Assembly: GCA_963971405.1 (NCBI GenBank)
Contig: OZ020489.1
Location: forward strand, 16,828,290-16,892,289
Reading direction: 5' to 3'
Source of the DNA: Psococerastis gibbosa
Lineage: Eukaryota; Arthropoda; Insecta; Psocodea; Psocidae
Length of the DNA stretch: 64,000 nt
Part shown: positions 1 to 15,501 of the stretch, piece after piece
Position numbering within the stretch: the first letter of the stretch is position 1
Layout: each line of letters begins with the position of its first letter
Notes under the pieces: model-generated
What the model saw: the letters and a program-made list of their open reading frames with translations, nothing else
Databases searched by the model: none
Told to the model about the DNA's origin: nothing
Position numbers and translations under genes: made by a program

Positions 1-83
1 AAAGCGAAGCCACATTCAAAATGAACCCAAACTGAGCAACACCGGCTGCCCGCAATATCAAGTAAAATTGACTAAGACAAGTG

Positions 84-318
84 AGGAGCAAACTTTCAAA
101 ACGTCACAAATCCCTAAAAATTAAAAATTAATTTTATCATCGATTTTCCATCTTGAAGATGAGTTGAATCAGGATTGCTAATCAAAACAAAAACAAAATT
201 TTTTTTAACCCATTTCAATCTTATATTCCCATAATAATAAAGCCAAAATAATTATAATTTTCGTGTTTCCTGAACATATTACGAAAATGGATAAGTGCCG
301 TTTTGAAAGTTTGCTCCT
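84..318. mobile_element. MITE with about 19-bp terminal inverted repeats
   Basis: AGGAGCAAACTTTCAAAACG at the left end is repeated as its exact reverse complement at 299-318. The direct repeat CAAGTG flanks it at 78-83 and 319-324. No coding potential inside. The 235-bp size and terminal structure indicate a nonautonomous DNA transposon. It lies downstream of the RpS8 stop. The superfamily is not assigned; a 6-bp duplication is unusual and may be coincidental in part. Confidence 0.75.
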
Positions 319-592
319 CAAGTGGAAATTGCTTCAACTACCACACTCAAGTGACAATATTTAACGCTTAAGTAGGATACTGCAAAACTTTCGAACTGTG
401 GCATGCGTATCAGGAACTGAATGTGACCATGAATATCACCACTGTCTCTAAATATTCCGTCATAAACTTACGTTATAATTTAACGTGATGATTTTGTGAA
501 AGGTAGTATAAAATGTTTTGACACATTGTTCATAACAACAAAAACATATCGCAGTTAACTTAAAATGTAATTAACAGTCAACCACTCATCGT

Positions 593-5710
<5,118 letters not shown>

Positions 5711-5987
5711 TTTGAAGATTCGGCACACAGGTCTACCAACTAACGAATGAAAATCATTAATGAACACTGAACAGAAGTTACAGAACGGCTTGTGGACAAC
5801 GAAAACATTTAATTTAAATAACAAAAAGCTCTTTTTAACGCCTAAAAATATATAATTTACATTAAATATTAAATAAAGTGCATAAACAATTGTTATAACT
5901 CGTTATTTTAGTTTTTTTTAATAACACAGAATGTGATGTTGGCCAAACTTCATACAAAAACCAAAACCAAAACACACACTAGGTAAA
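5711..5987. promoter_or_regulatory. Probable shared bidirectional promoter of RpS8 and Fip1
   Basis: Only 277 bp separate the two divergent start codons, so both 5' UTRs and core promoters must lie here. An exception would be an upstream noncoding exon beyond the partner gene. No TATA box is obvious in a suitable place and I see no clear pyrimidine TOP tract before the RpS8 ATG. Transcription starts cannot be set from sequence alone. Confidence 0.6.
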
Positions 5988-8900
5988 ATGGCGGACGAAG
6001 ATCAAGATGAGCAATGGCTTTACGGAGATAATCCTGAAGCTAATTTAGATAGAAATAACGTTGAAAATGGAGAGGAATTTAATTCTGGAAATGAATTAGT
6101 AAGTTATTCTTTATTTCAATTGCTGTGGGACTAATCTATATTTTGCGTATTCACCGTTGTTGTAACAGGATACATCTAGTAGCACAGGACAGTGGTCCTG
6201 TAAATTTGACTCTTTCATAGAAAACAATCTCATGTTTTAGTCGGTAGTTTTTTCTAGAATTAATTGGTTTCTAAGCCTAGTGCTTGTGTCACGTGAGTAG
6301 GCTTTGCTAATCGTTGTTGGTTTGGATGGCAGTTTTCGTCACCGGTTAACTTGATTAGGAAACGCACTAAAGTGCTCATAATTGCTGAGACAAGATTTAA
6401 TTGTAGGCGTATAGTGTGGTGACCAGTGACGATTGTCCAATTGTAACAATATTACCCCGATTTAAATACGCAGTAGGCCTAAACGTCTTTTTCAAGTGAA
6501 TACCAGGACAGAAACCTTATGCATCTTTACTGGGAGGCTCGTCGGCGAATGGCAGAGATGCCAAGAGCTGGCATTGGATAAAGTAAAGTAATTGCAAAGT
6601 AAGTAGCTTTTCCAAAAAATATATGCCTGCTATTACTTACTCTTAATCAACCAACACCCGTGTCGCTGGGCAGTCCCGATCTTTGTTGCTAGGAGTCGTT
6701 GCATGGTCCAGAGCCCAGCAGTTTTCTCAGCCTCATTACAGAGGAGGCAGATCCTACTAGGCCTATTCTGTGCAGTTGGCTTGTTGTTGCGGCCGGTCAC
6801 CATCTTAAAGGTCTTTGTAGTCCACTTCAGATGTCGTGTGGCCCGATGATCGGTTCCAATCATTTACTATAGTATATATCAGAAAGATTGTTAGCTATTT
6901 TTAATAAATATTTTTTTACAGGCCCCACCGGGAACAGAAGCATTAAAAACTGAAAATGAAGACGAAGACAAAGGAGCTGAAGATGAAGATAGAGAGCCAA
7001 ATGGTGATGCAGATGAGGAGAAAGAGGGAGAGGAAAATGGGGAAAGTCAGGAGCCTGGCGAAGAAGAAGAAAACGACGAAGAAGACAGTGACGAGGACAA
7101 CGTCAATGTTCTTATCAGGGACGTCAGTAAAACCGCTCCAACTTACACCAATCTCAACATTCACAAGAAAGGGGGAATGGTACCGACTGGAATGGTTAGT
7201 TAAACTAATGAAAGTTGGAAGTTAAGTTTAGGAACAGAGTAATAGTGTACGAGTAAATGGGCTTGTAAAAGAATTTGAATAGAAACATTAATTGGAGACA
7301 GTAGAACACATCTTTCTGTACTGTCCTACACATACGGTATCTAGACGAAACTTATGGTAATGGCATTCAAATAATGTAATAAATGTATCCGATTGACCTC
7401 CTTAATCGCCTCTGTAGCTTAATACCCGTGTTGATTTACGACACGTCTCCGATCTCATGGCGTGTAGAGACTCGCACAAGTACAAGTACAAGCACGCTAC
7501 CACCTACCTCTCCCCCTTTCGGCCTAACCCATCTTCTTAACAAAAACCCCGCTACTTGGCATTCCATTTCATTATATGTACAAACCTTGCAGTTGCCACA
7601 CAACTATTTAATCGTTAACCCTCCAGCCAATTACTTCATCCATACCCCGAAACACTCAAACACTTCTTCTTCAGCCAACGCCGCGCCGTAGGCCATTTGA
7701 TGCCGTACCGCATAGTAGAGCTGAGCCAATCCCTCCTGTGTCGTAGTTCCGTTTTCTGGTTTTCTACCTCAATGTCAGTGCAGCTGAATAAGTGATCGGC
7801 CTTCCCTTCCCCTTGGAAGCAGAGGGGGCATTCGGAAGAATCAGCGATACCTAATTTTGTGGAGGTAGTCGTGTCCTGTGGCCATTCGAAATGCTGCCAC
7901 AGCGATTTCCATTGCCAAAATTTCAGACGGTCCCTGGGCAACCTCATTGTCCAGTACACTCCTGATAGCAGTTTGCCAAACCACCAACACCTATCACAAC
8001 GTCTAACGGCACAGGTGTCCGCAAAGATCTCACAATTAAATAAAAAATAATAATTGGTTATTTTATTGATTTTCATGACTGCGACACCAAGAACGAAAGA
8101 TATTTTCTCAATTGAAGTACATAGTAGTAGTAGTAGTAGTGATTTAAGCAATACAGTAGGATTTTTATACATATAGACAGTATGTTTAAGAATTAAAATA
8201 TTTGACATGTAAATGAAACTCATATTGTACGCAATTTACTTCTTTGTTATTTCAGGGAGGAGCTGGGAAATTCTCAATTGAGGAATTCGAATCAGTTGGC
8301 GTTATAAATGGCGTATCTGCCCCTGATTACAATTTAGAAGTGCTCGAAGAGAAACCATGGAGGAAACCGGGCGCTGACATTACAGATTACTTTAACTATG
8401 GGTAGGTGTCCCCCCCCCCCTCTCTTTCTCTCAAGTGTTTACCACATTATTGTAGCTTCCATGCGTTAGAATCTTGGCATATAGGAAATTAGCAATTGAT
8501 TACCTCAGCAATAGGAAACACTTAGTAAAGAAATAGACAGAGCTGTGACTGCCAGAATAAATTCACTTTGTAACAGCTGAAAATTTCTCAGGTCATGTTC
8601 ACAATGATGTCATCACAACAAAGCTTAGAACGCAATAGATACTATGAAGTTGATATTCGGGTGGCTTGGGCAGGTACCAGATATCAAGAAGTAGTTCCAC
8701 CACGTCATATCGTGAATGCTGAAATTTATAAATATTACTTGGGTAATTAACAGAAGTAATTTCTCCAAATTCGTCCAGTTTTAATCATAGATTTTTCTTT
8801 TCTTTTTGATTATTGATTGATCATCAATCGGTGCAATTTATCCTATTGGCTTTTTCCGTTTTCAGTTTTAATGAAGAAACGTGGAAGGCATACTGCGACA

Positions 8901-11065
8901 AGCAGAGGCGCCTTAGAATAAACGAAAGTGGAGTAGGAATGCCCGCTTCAAATACAAACTCAAATGCAATGGTCCCCCCTCAAAACATAGGACAAACCAA
9001 TATGTCACAGCCGCCTCCGCGTAAGTACAATCTCGTGTCATTACATGCATTAACTGAATTTAAGAGCAACTGTCCTCATTCTAGAAATTTATTCTGATTT
9101 AATGTCACAGAGAAAGTATTTTCTAATAAGAAAAGGAAACTTTAAACTTGCCTGAAACTTGCCGAATCGTTTAATTGTAACAAATAATGCTATTTTTCAT
9201 TGATTGGATTTAGAACAAGTTTGTTTGGTTGTAGCTGGAGTTACAGCAGTAAAACGATGGGAAGGGAATAACAGTAACACAACGGAACAAATTCACGTAA
9301 TAGGGGGACGTCGTATTGAAGAAACCCCAGCTGCATTACCTCCGATGGGAGTGCCTCCTCCTAATTACCGCTCCTTGCCTCCTCCTGGCCCTCGCTATGG
9401 CGAAGCTCCATACGAGGCATCTTATCCTGCTCCTGAGTATGGTGCCAGTTACGACCCTCAAAGTGGATATGGCTGGCCTCCTGGAAATATTATGACGCCA
9501 CCTCCGCATTCCAAGGTTAGCACCATTATCTCTTTCCTCTGAGCAACTTTGATTTTCGGGTGTTCCTTGCAGAACGAAAGGCTTAGGTACCTTTGACCCC
9601 ATTGAGCAACCCGCCGCATTTTAAGATAGGATATTTTGGTTTCTCGCCTTTTTGGCCGATGACACTATTGCAATCCCTGATTATTTAATGCTAGCAGGCA
9701 TTCAAGTCAACAAATGCTTACAACTTACAAATGTACAACTTCTCGGTAAGGAATTCTAAATAGACTAGCAGTATTTTTTTTTTTCAATTTTGCGAGGGTT
9801 TTTTATGGTTAATAACAACCTTAACGTTGTTGTAGCCGGAAAGTGAAAACTACGACAGAGACAGAAGACGGTCGCCGACTCGAGAACGAGACAGTAAGCG
9901 TGATCGCGATAGGGACAGGGATCGGGAACGAGATAGGGATAGAGAACGGGAAAGGGAGGACAGAAGAGTCTGGTGAGTACAATTTTTTCCCATGTTTCTT
10001 TCAGGGCCTATCCGAATAGCCTGCTGCCCGTTCATGGCTATTTGGAATTATTATAATACAACAAATGAGTTATTTTTGCGTGGGAAATTCAAATTGATAA
10101 ATTAATATTTTTAGTGATTAGATACATTGTAATGTTTATTCTTTGGCCATATAATATACAATAGTCTCGTTTGGATACGTAATTATGGGAAAAATTCCCA
10201 CCTTAAGCGGCTCCGATCCCAAGGTTTTCATGGCTCAATCCGACATTCAACTAGCCGACATCATGGAAAAATATTTTGAGCGCGAAACCATTCCAGCTTC
10301 CGATCATGAGACCTTGCTAAGTGTTTATTAGTATTTCCTTCAATTATTAAACAATGCAACCATTCTCTTGTAATCCAATAATTTATTAATGTGAATTTCC
10401 CGCGCACATTTTAACACCGTCATGTGACACCTTACTACTGCGGTATTAAAAAATAAGCCCCGGTACTATAATAATCCCAAATCGCCATGATCGGGCTGCT
10501 GTTAGATTAGCACTGTGTCCGTTCGATTAATCTGTTATAGATCATACCAAAATTGGTTGATTTGTATTTTTTATCTACTTGTAAGTTATAGAGATTGGTC
10601 CACTCAATTGGTAGAGGGCTATTTCATGCGTAGTTCTACGACGAATTTTTTAGGTGGTTTTCGTAGGTTTATTTTGGTGGGGTGGTTATTCTGTGAAACT
10701 GATAAACGACAGAAATTTACTCAACTATCGAATGCATGGGAAAATTTTAACAACAAAAATGGATAATACCTTATAATAGGCACAGTGATGGACATTCATT
10801 AATTTTTCTGTTCTTATTGAAAAATCGGTTTGCATTTCACTACTCAAATGTTTACCAACTTTTTCTGACTCGATTGATTCCTACCTGCAGGTACTCAAAG
10901 AGGTCAAGGAGTAGAAGTCATGGCAGAGAGAGAAGCAGGGACCGAAGTAGGGACAGAAGCCGCGCACGATCTCGATCAAGGAGCCCCAGCCATAAAAAGC
11001 ACAAGAAGAAGTCCAAAAAATCCGAGAGATCTGACAAAAAGAAGCGCTCAGATGAAAGTGAATAG
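5988..11065 (+). CDS. Fip1: Fip1 (pre-mRNA 3'-end-processing factor FIP1-like), complete, seven exons
   Basis: Subunit of the nuclear cleavage and polyadenylation specificity factor; it links CPSF to poly(A) polymerase and binds U-rich RNA. CDS exons are 5988-6098, 6922-7194, 8256-8401, 8866-9020, 9235-9515, 9836-9972 and 10891-11065. They give 1278 nt (425 residues plus stop) with matching phases and GT..AG introns. Domains in order: a short N-terminus with DEQWLYG, as at the start of vertebrate FIP1L1; a very acidic segment (about residues 45-105); the diagnostic Fip1 motif at about 158-190, with KPWRKPGADITDYFNYG and then FNEETWKAYCDKQ; a proline-rich stretch (about 225-320); and an Arg/Asp/Glu then Arg/Ser-rich tail (about 323-415) ending in Lys-rich sequence. 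This matches the FIP1L1 architecture. Exon 5 has a second in-frame acceptor at 9213/9214 that would add seven codons; I chose 9234/9235 because it continues the proline run. The ATG at 5988 is the first in frame. Confidence 0.95.
6633..6863 (-). pseudogene. Decayed LINE C-terminal fragment in Fip1 intron 1
   Basis: A 76-codon minus frame contains TGRNNKP followed by CLLCNEAEKTAG. This fits the C-terminal H/C-rich tail (C-x2-C with downstream E-T) of non-LTR retrotransposon polyproteins. There is no complete domain. It is antisense to Fip1 and lies inside its first intron. Confidence 0.45.
7288..7450 (+). pseudogene. LINE tail fragment in Fip1 intron 2
   Basis: The plus frame from about 7291 reads ETVEHIFLYCPTHTVSRRNL, then decays with stops. 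This is the E-x2-EH-x4-CP signature found after the RNase H/zinc-knuckle part of LINE proteins. It is a short, broken relic with no ends found. Confidence 0.45.
7636..8020 (-). pseudogene. LINE C-terminal fragment (C-x2-C ... H-x4-C) in Fip1 intron 2
   Basis: The minus frame reads CDRCWWFGKLLSGVYW, then SSECPLCFQGEGKADHLFSC, then Arg/Trp-rich sequence. The C-x2-C-x8-H-x4-C spacing is that of the terminal zinc knuckle of non-LTR retrotransposon polyproteins. The longer upstream part of this open frame is low-complexity and not convincing. A GTA microsatellite at about 8125-8146 is next to it. Confidence 0.5.
8125..8146. repeat. (GTA)n microsatellite
   Basis: About seven GTA units in Fip1 intron 2. 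Confidence 0.9.
9214..9234 (+). other. Optional 21-nt extension of Fip1 exon 5 (two in-frame acceptors)
   Basis: Acceptor dinucleotides at 9212-9213 and 9233-9234 both restore the phase left by exon 4 (one base carried over). Using the first adds 21 nt without a stop. Both are preceded by T-rich sequence, so either or both could be used; protein-level preference is unknown. Confidence 0.4.
10185..10331 (+). other. 48-codon small ORF inside Fip1 intron 6
   Basis: ATG at 10185 to TAG at 10329-10331. The predicted peptide begins MGKIPTLSGSDPKVF and includes an acidic part, ADIMEKYFERETIP. Composition is more protein-like than the AT-rich surroundings. It lies on the sense strand of Fip1. It might be a transposon gag-like scrap, an alternative exon or chance. 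No match recognised. Confidence 0.25.
10455..10501. mobile_element. Half copy of the CAGCAGCCTGATCATGG palindromic MITE
   Basis: CGCCATGATCGGGCTGCTG at 10483-10501, preceded by a degenerate CCCCGGTACTATAATAAT, matches one arm of the copies at 1700, 56109 and 62597. No opposite arm is present. Confidence 0.55.
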
Positions 11066-11495
11066 GCATTTCCCATTCTTTTTTTTTGGTTAGGATACTG
11101 CGAAATTGACAGAAATTACATACAGTATTCCTTCAAGTAACTCATTTCGACCCAAAACTGTTTTTTGACTTATCAACTTTCATAAAGTTCTCAGGACAGA
11201 ACAGTTACTGCAAAATATGCATGTTCATTGATAATGAAATCGAAAACTCCAAGAATTACCATTTCTGTTTAAATCTGGTATGTTTTGTACGATTACAAAA
11301 TGTCTTTAATTTTCCACTGATTCTCTAATACCTACTGCTAATTTTTAATTAAAGATAGCATTTCTTAATTCTTAAAAAATTGGACTAGGCCGTAGACATG
11401 TGTCACCAGTTGATCAGGTTTATTGTTTGCCTATTTACACGTTATCTTTATATATAAAAATTACGTGTCACGTTGTTTGCTTGCGATGGACTCCT
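11066..11495 (+). other. Fip1 3' UTR and downstream sequence
   Basis: AT-rich, no ORF. ATTAAA at 11348-11353 is a candidate poly(A) signal about 283 nt past the stop. From about 11440 the sequence (ACGTTGTTTGCTTGCGATGG, then CTAAACTACTGA) belongs to an older repeat whose other half resumes at 12711. Confidence 0.4.
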
Positions 11496-11505
11496 AAACT
11501 ACTGA
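11496..11505. repeat. Target-site duplication (left) of the LINE
   Basis: AAACTACTGA, identical to 12708-12717. The unrelated sequences outside join into one older repeat (CTCCTAAACTACTGA + ACCGATTTTAAAT), which confirms the pre-insertion site. Confidence 0.85.
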
Positions 11506-12707
11506 CTTGACTTGACTTAATTAGGCGCGATCAGCCCAGGGGGACTTTTGGCCGCTCTGACGATTTCCCTCCATCTTTGCCGATCCTCAGCAGCCGCTGT
11601 CCAATCTGCTGCCTCGACGCCAACTCGAAGGAACTGGTCCGCCCATCTTTGCCTTGGTCTTCCTCTTGGTCTTCTTCCGCGGGGGATTGCTTCCCACACG
11701 GCCTTTGGGGGTCTGTGGTCCGGCATCCGGTGAACATGTCCTATCCATTGTAGCCTTTTTGCTCTAAGATCGCCAATGACATTGTAGAGCCGATGGATTT
11801 CGGCGTTGCATCGGATTCGCCAGACTCCGTTGATGACTGTACCTCCAAAGATCCTGCGGAGCATTTTATTTTCGAAGACCGAAAGCATTCTCCGGTCCCG
11901 ATCAGTCAATGTCCATGATTCGGCGCCATATAGAAGTACAGGTTTCACTAGAGTTTTGTGTAACCGTATTTTTGTGGACCATGAAAGAAGTCGGGAGTTA
12001 AAAAGTTGTCTTGTCTGAAAATAAGCCGCATTGGCACTTTTTATTCGGCTTTTGACGTCAGCGCTGGTGTTATTGTCATCGGTTACGATGGAACCGAGAT
12101 ATCGGAAATTGCTCACTTGTTCGAATCTGCTGACCTGATTAGGGTTTTCTCCTCCCATGCGCATGTACTTAGTCTTGTCACAGTTAATTGACAGTCCCAT
12201 TCTTCTCGCTGCAGCTTCTAGGCTAGCTACCAATTGTTCCGCTTCGGCAAGATTCATAGCCATAATATTCAAATCGTCCGCGTATCCGAGGATATTAAGT
12301 AGTTCCCCAAGCTTGACACCGCCTGGTAAATCCGCTAGACTTCGCACCACTCTTTCAAGGACCAAGTTGAAAAGAAGGGGTGATAGTCCATCCCCTTGTT
12401 TTACTCCGCTGATAACATCGAAGGGCTCAGACACTCCTACGTCCGTCTTCACTCTAGCTCGTGATCTCTCCACACATACTTTTGCCATTTTGCAGAGCTT
12501 AGCGGGTATACCCATGCCCTGCAGTGTCTCCCACATTTTGCTTCTGTTAATGGAGTCGTATGCTTTACTGAAGTCGACAAAAATATTATGGACAGGACTG
12601 TCGAATTCCCAGCATTTTTCAAAAAGTTGTCGTAAGGTAAAAAGCTGATCTGTTGTTGAGCGGTTACGTCTGAAGCCAGCTTGGTACTCACCCAGGTTTT
12701 CTTCAGC
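11506..12707 (-). mobile_element. 5'-truncated RTE-like LINE with reverse transcriptase, 10-bp target duplication
   Basis: One open minus frame runs from about 12707 to a TAA at 11517-11519. It enters in the middle of a reverse transcriptase: GEYQAGFRRNRSTTDQL, then FVDFSKAYDSI (catalytic Asp of motif A), GVKQGDGLSPLLFN, then YADD (motif C catalytic pair). It ends with the C-terminal GRPRQRWADQF and DRQRWREIVRAAK tail. The 3' end carries short TCAAG/TGACT repeats. AAACTACTGA is present at 11496-11505 and 12708-12717 and flanks the insertion. The endonuclease and 5' part of the RT are missing, so the copy is dead on arrival. The open 390-codon frame means it is young. Confidence 0.92.
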
Positions 12708-12717
12708 AAACTACTGA

Positions 12718-13203
12718 ACCGATTTTAAATTTGATTTTGCACATTTGTGCAATTCGACCCAACTTGAAAGATAGGATAGCTTACATTTCAATTTATAGTC
12801 GCAATATTATTTTATTGCAAATAATTTGTCTGCATTACATGGTCGCATAATCGCAAATTCACAGGAAAAACGTAAAAAGTCAAAAACCCTGCTGCGGAGC
12901 AGTACACGGGACGGGATGAGTGAAAAATGCGGAAGTATTATAATCCCAATGAAAAATGTAATGCAGACTGCGGAAAATGTGGAAAATTGACGGAATCCCT
13001 GACACGACATTCATTGACTGTTAGGCGGTACGAAGTTCGCAGAGTCCACTAGTTACTATATAAGGAAACGTTCGATCACGCCACGGGTCCTGTATTATTT
13101 ACATATACTGGCGCACTGTCGACACTTCATTTGCTCAACGCTCCGATCTTAGTTTTTCTACCTATCGTTTAGCCTTTTTTTTACTTCGTTCACACGTTAT
13201 TTA
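12718..13203. other. Older dispersed repeat and non-coding sequence
   Basis: ACCGATTTTAAATTTGATTT continues the repeat interrupted by the LINE. After that the sequence shows no ORF with coding character. A lone TTAGGCGG at about 13021 resembles a GGCG-hairpin end but has no partner. Confidence 0.4.
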
Positions 13204-13328
13204 GGCGCAAATTACACAGACCTCGCATTTGATAGTGATCCAGATATTGACGTGGTAGCAGACATGCTAAAAATGTCTGCTACCATGTCAATATCTGGAT
13301 CAGTATCAAATGCGAGGTAATATGCGCC
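13204..13328. mobile_element. GGCG hairpin MITE, copy A
   Basis: A 125-bp near-perfect palindrome. The left arm GGCGCAAATTAC..CTCGCATTTGATAGTGATCC pairs with the right arm almost throughout, apart from a 6-nt ACAGAC insertion in the left arm. The shared inner block TGACGTGGTAGCAGACAT is present. Flanks are TTA (left) and TAA (right). See the other copies at 32352, 40640, 43950, 54895 and 54956. Confidence 0.85.
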
Positions 13329-15188
13329 TAAGAGTAAACTATACATGAAGCGTTGATGACTGTAGGCATATTAAACTGTAGGTTAATTCATTATTTTGAC
13401 GACTTTGTCATTTGCAGTCCTGCCGCCTTCAATGAGGAGCCACCGCTGTCAACAACATGGCTGTAGACTCAATAGAAAAATAAAAGATAAATTCATAATT
13501 CATTACGTTTATATTCAAGTCCGAATGATTAAAAAATTCACGCATTCAAACTTAGAAAAACATAAGTTACAGATCTTTGCGACCTACAGACACATTCTCA
13601 TGCTACAATAATATTATTCTAAGAATGGCTCATCTACCATAGTCCATAATGCATGGCTTAACCTACGTACTACAAGCGAAAGGATACTACCCGATAGACC
13701 TTACGTTTATAAATTGCAGCCCACATTTACATCGGCGGTCATTATTTTATGGAAAGCAATTCATATCCTTAGGCCAATGTCTACATAGAATTTACTTTGT
13801 GAGAGAGCTTCAAAAATACATCAGCCTGGTCAACTGTTGGGCCCATATCTTGATGACAACAACGTTGTTGCGTTGAAGCTTACCTACCATCTAATCTGTA
13901 AGTGACAATGGCAGAATTTCAAATAAAGTTTTAAAATTTCACTTAAAATTATTTAGCTACTTGTTGACTCTAGATGGCCACACAATGCGCAAAATAAAAT
14001 TTTCGTTTTAATTTGGATATCACAACTTCATAAAACAATCCTCATGCCAAAATCTCATGTTAACATTGAATTTTTATTTTTTATTACATTTACTAAGCAA
14101 GTGATTACAGATTTAGTCTACCGGTATTCAAGTTGTAGAATCCTTTCGTATATCATATTTTAAGGTATTTTTAATTTTAGGCGCATTAGTTTTTTCATGA
14201 AGTCACTGGGGACTAAAATTTTCCCCCGTAAAGTTCACGGAAAAACTACAACACAATTAAAAATATGCGTGAAAAAAGATAGAAATAGTCTTCTACAACT
14301 TGAATACACCAAGCTTTAAATAAAAAATATTAAGTATTGGATTTTGGACTACCAATTTCTACGCTTCATCCATATCCTCTTAATATTACAGCAATTAGTA
14401 AAATTATATAGTAGGCTGATGACAGATAATAAATGAAACTGAGTTTCAGTAAGCTGATTTAGCCCCCACATCTGCACAAAACTGTATCACTCGCGTCGAA
14501 AATATCTTCTGTCATGAAATTGTTGTTAATAGTTAACCAGACTGATTTCCCACATCGCATCAATGGTAGCAACCTTACAAAACTAAACACAAAATTACGA
14601 CCCAGTAAATAGATTAATGGGACAAACTGTAGCAAAATAACTAGGAATAATGCATAGGTACCCTTGTAAAACTACACTTATCGCTCATACAAGATTACAT
14701 CCAAAGAATCTATGTCTACAAAATTGTGGTTATACAACAAGTTACATGAAACATCCTAACATGGAATTTAATGATAATCTACTATTTTAATGTGTAACGT
14801 ACAATTAAGTATAAAATGGTGACAATTCGATGAAACTTTTAGTTTTGAAAAATCATGTAATAGGCAGCTCTATTAAGTGTTGCTCGGAAAAGATACGGAG
14901 GAGTCTTTTTTTTCAATTTTAAAAAAAGTCATATCCCCTGTTCTCTTCGGCCAACATCCCGCTAGCTAGCTGATTCACGCAAGAGTGTTAATCTTGTACA
15001 GCCCATGGAGATGAGAATTAAGAAAAAATTATAAGAGTTTCGGTCTTGTCAACAGTAATGATTTCTACAAGGGGTCCTCCAGTAAGCCAGGGGGTGTATG
15101 CTCCATCAGGCACTATCAGGGAAGAAATTTTCAGCACGGCAGCAAGTGACCATATATCTCCGTCATGATATGTTACAACCAACGGTTC
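13329..15188. other. Convergent intergenic region with an inverted-repeat element
   Basis: No coding exon seen. Around 14047-14380 blocks of the TTGTAGAA/TTCTACAA element family occur: CAAGTTGTAGAATCC at 14130, CTTCTACAACTTG at 14290 and AAGTATTGGATTTTGGACTA at 14332. These are also present at 30446, 56430 and 61442. The rest is AT-rich and may be distal pumilio 3' UTR. Confidence 0.4.
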
Positions 15189-15501
15189 CAGTGGCGTAGC
15201 CAGATTTTTTTTGGGGGGGTCCAGTTTTTATAAAGTTTGCCCGATAGGTTTTCAAATGGGGTGGTGTTTCATTTGGCGCCCCCTCCCCCCCCCCCCGGGA
15301 TTGTTTTTTAAAAGATAGGCCTGAAATAGTTTGTCAACAAAAAATTTCGATTTTGCAGACGAAAACTTTATTAACAAAACTGGAAAAGGGGGGACCGATG
15401 TCTCCCCGGCGATTGATGCATATCTTAAAAATTTGCTATTTTGCTAAATTTTGGGGGGATCCGGACCCCGCTGACCCCCCCCCCCCTTGGCTACGCCACT
15501 C
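15189..15501. mobile_element. hAT-type MITE with CAGTGGCGTAGCC ends
   Basis: CAGTGGCGTAGCC at the left end and GGCTACGCCACT(C) at the right end form inverted repeats. The imperfect 8-bp flanks AACGGTTC and TACGGTTA share ACGGTT. G-rich and C-rich runs lie just inside each end. Ends of the form CAGTGGCG plus an 8-bp duplication are typical of hAT elements. No transposase is present. Confidence 0.75.

Noticed and set aside
6956..7225. Plus-strand 89-codon frame over Fip1 exon 2
   Set aside because: It is a shifted frame of the GAA/GAT-rich acidic exon. The real frame gives the acidic Fip1 segment and joins exons 1 and 3 in phase.
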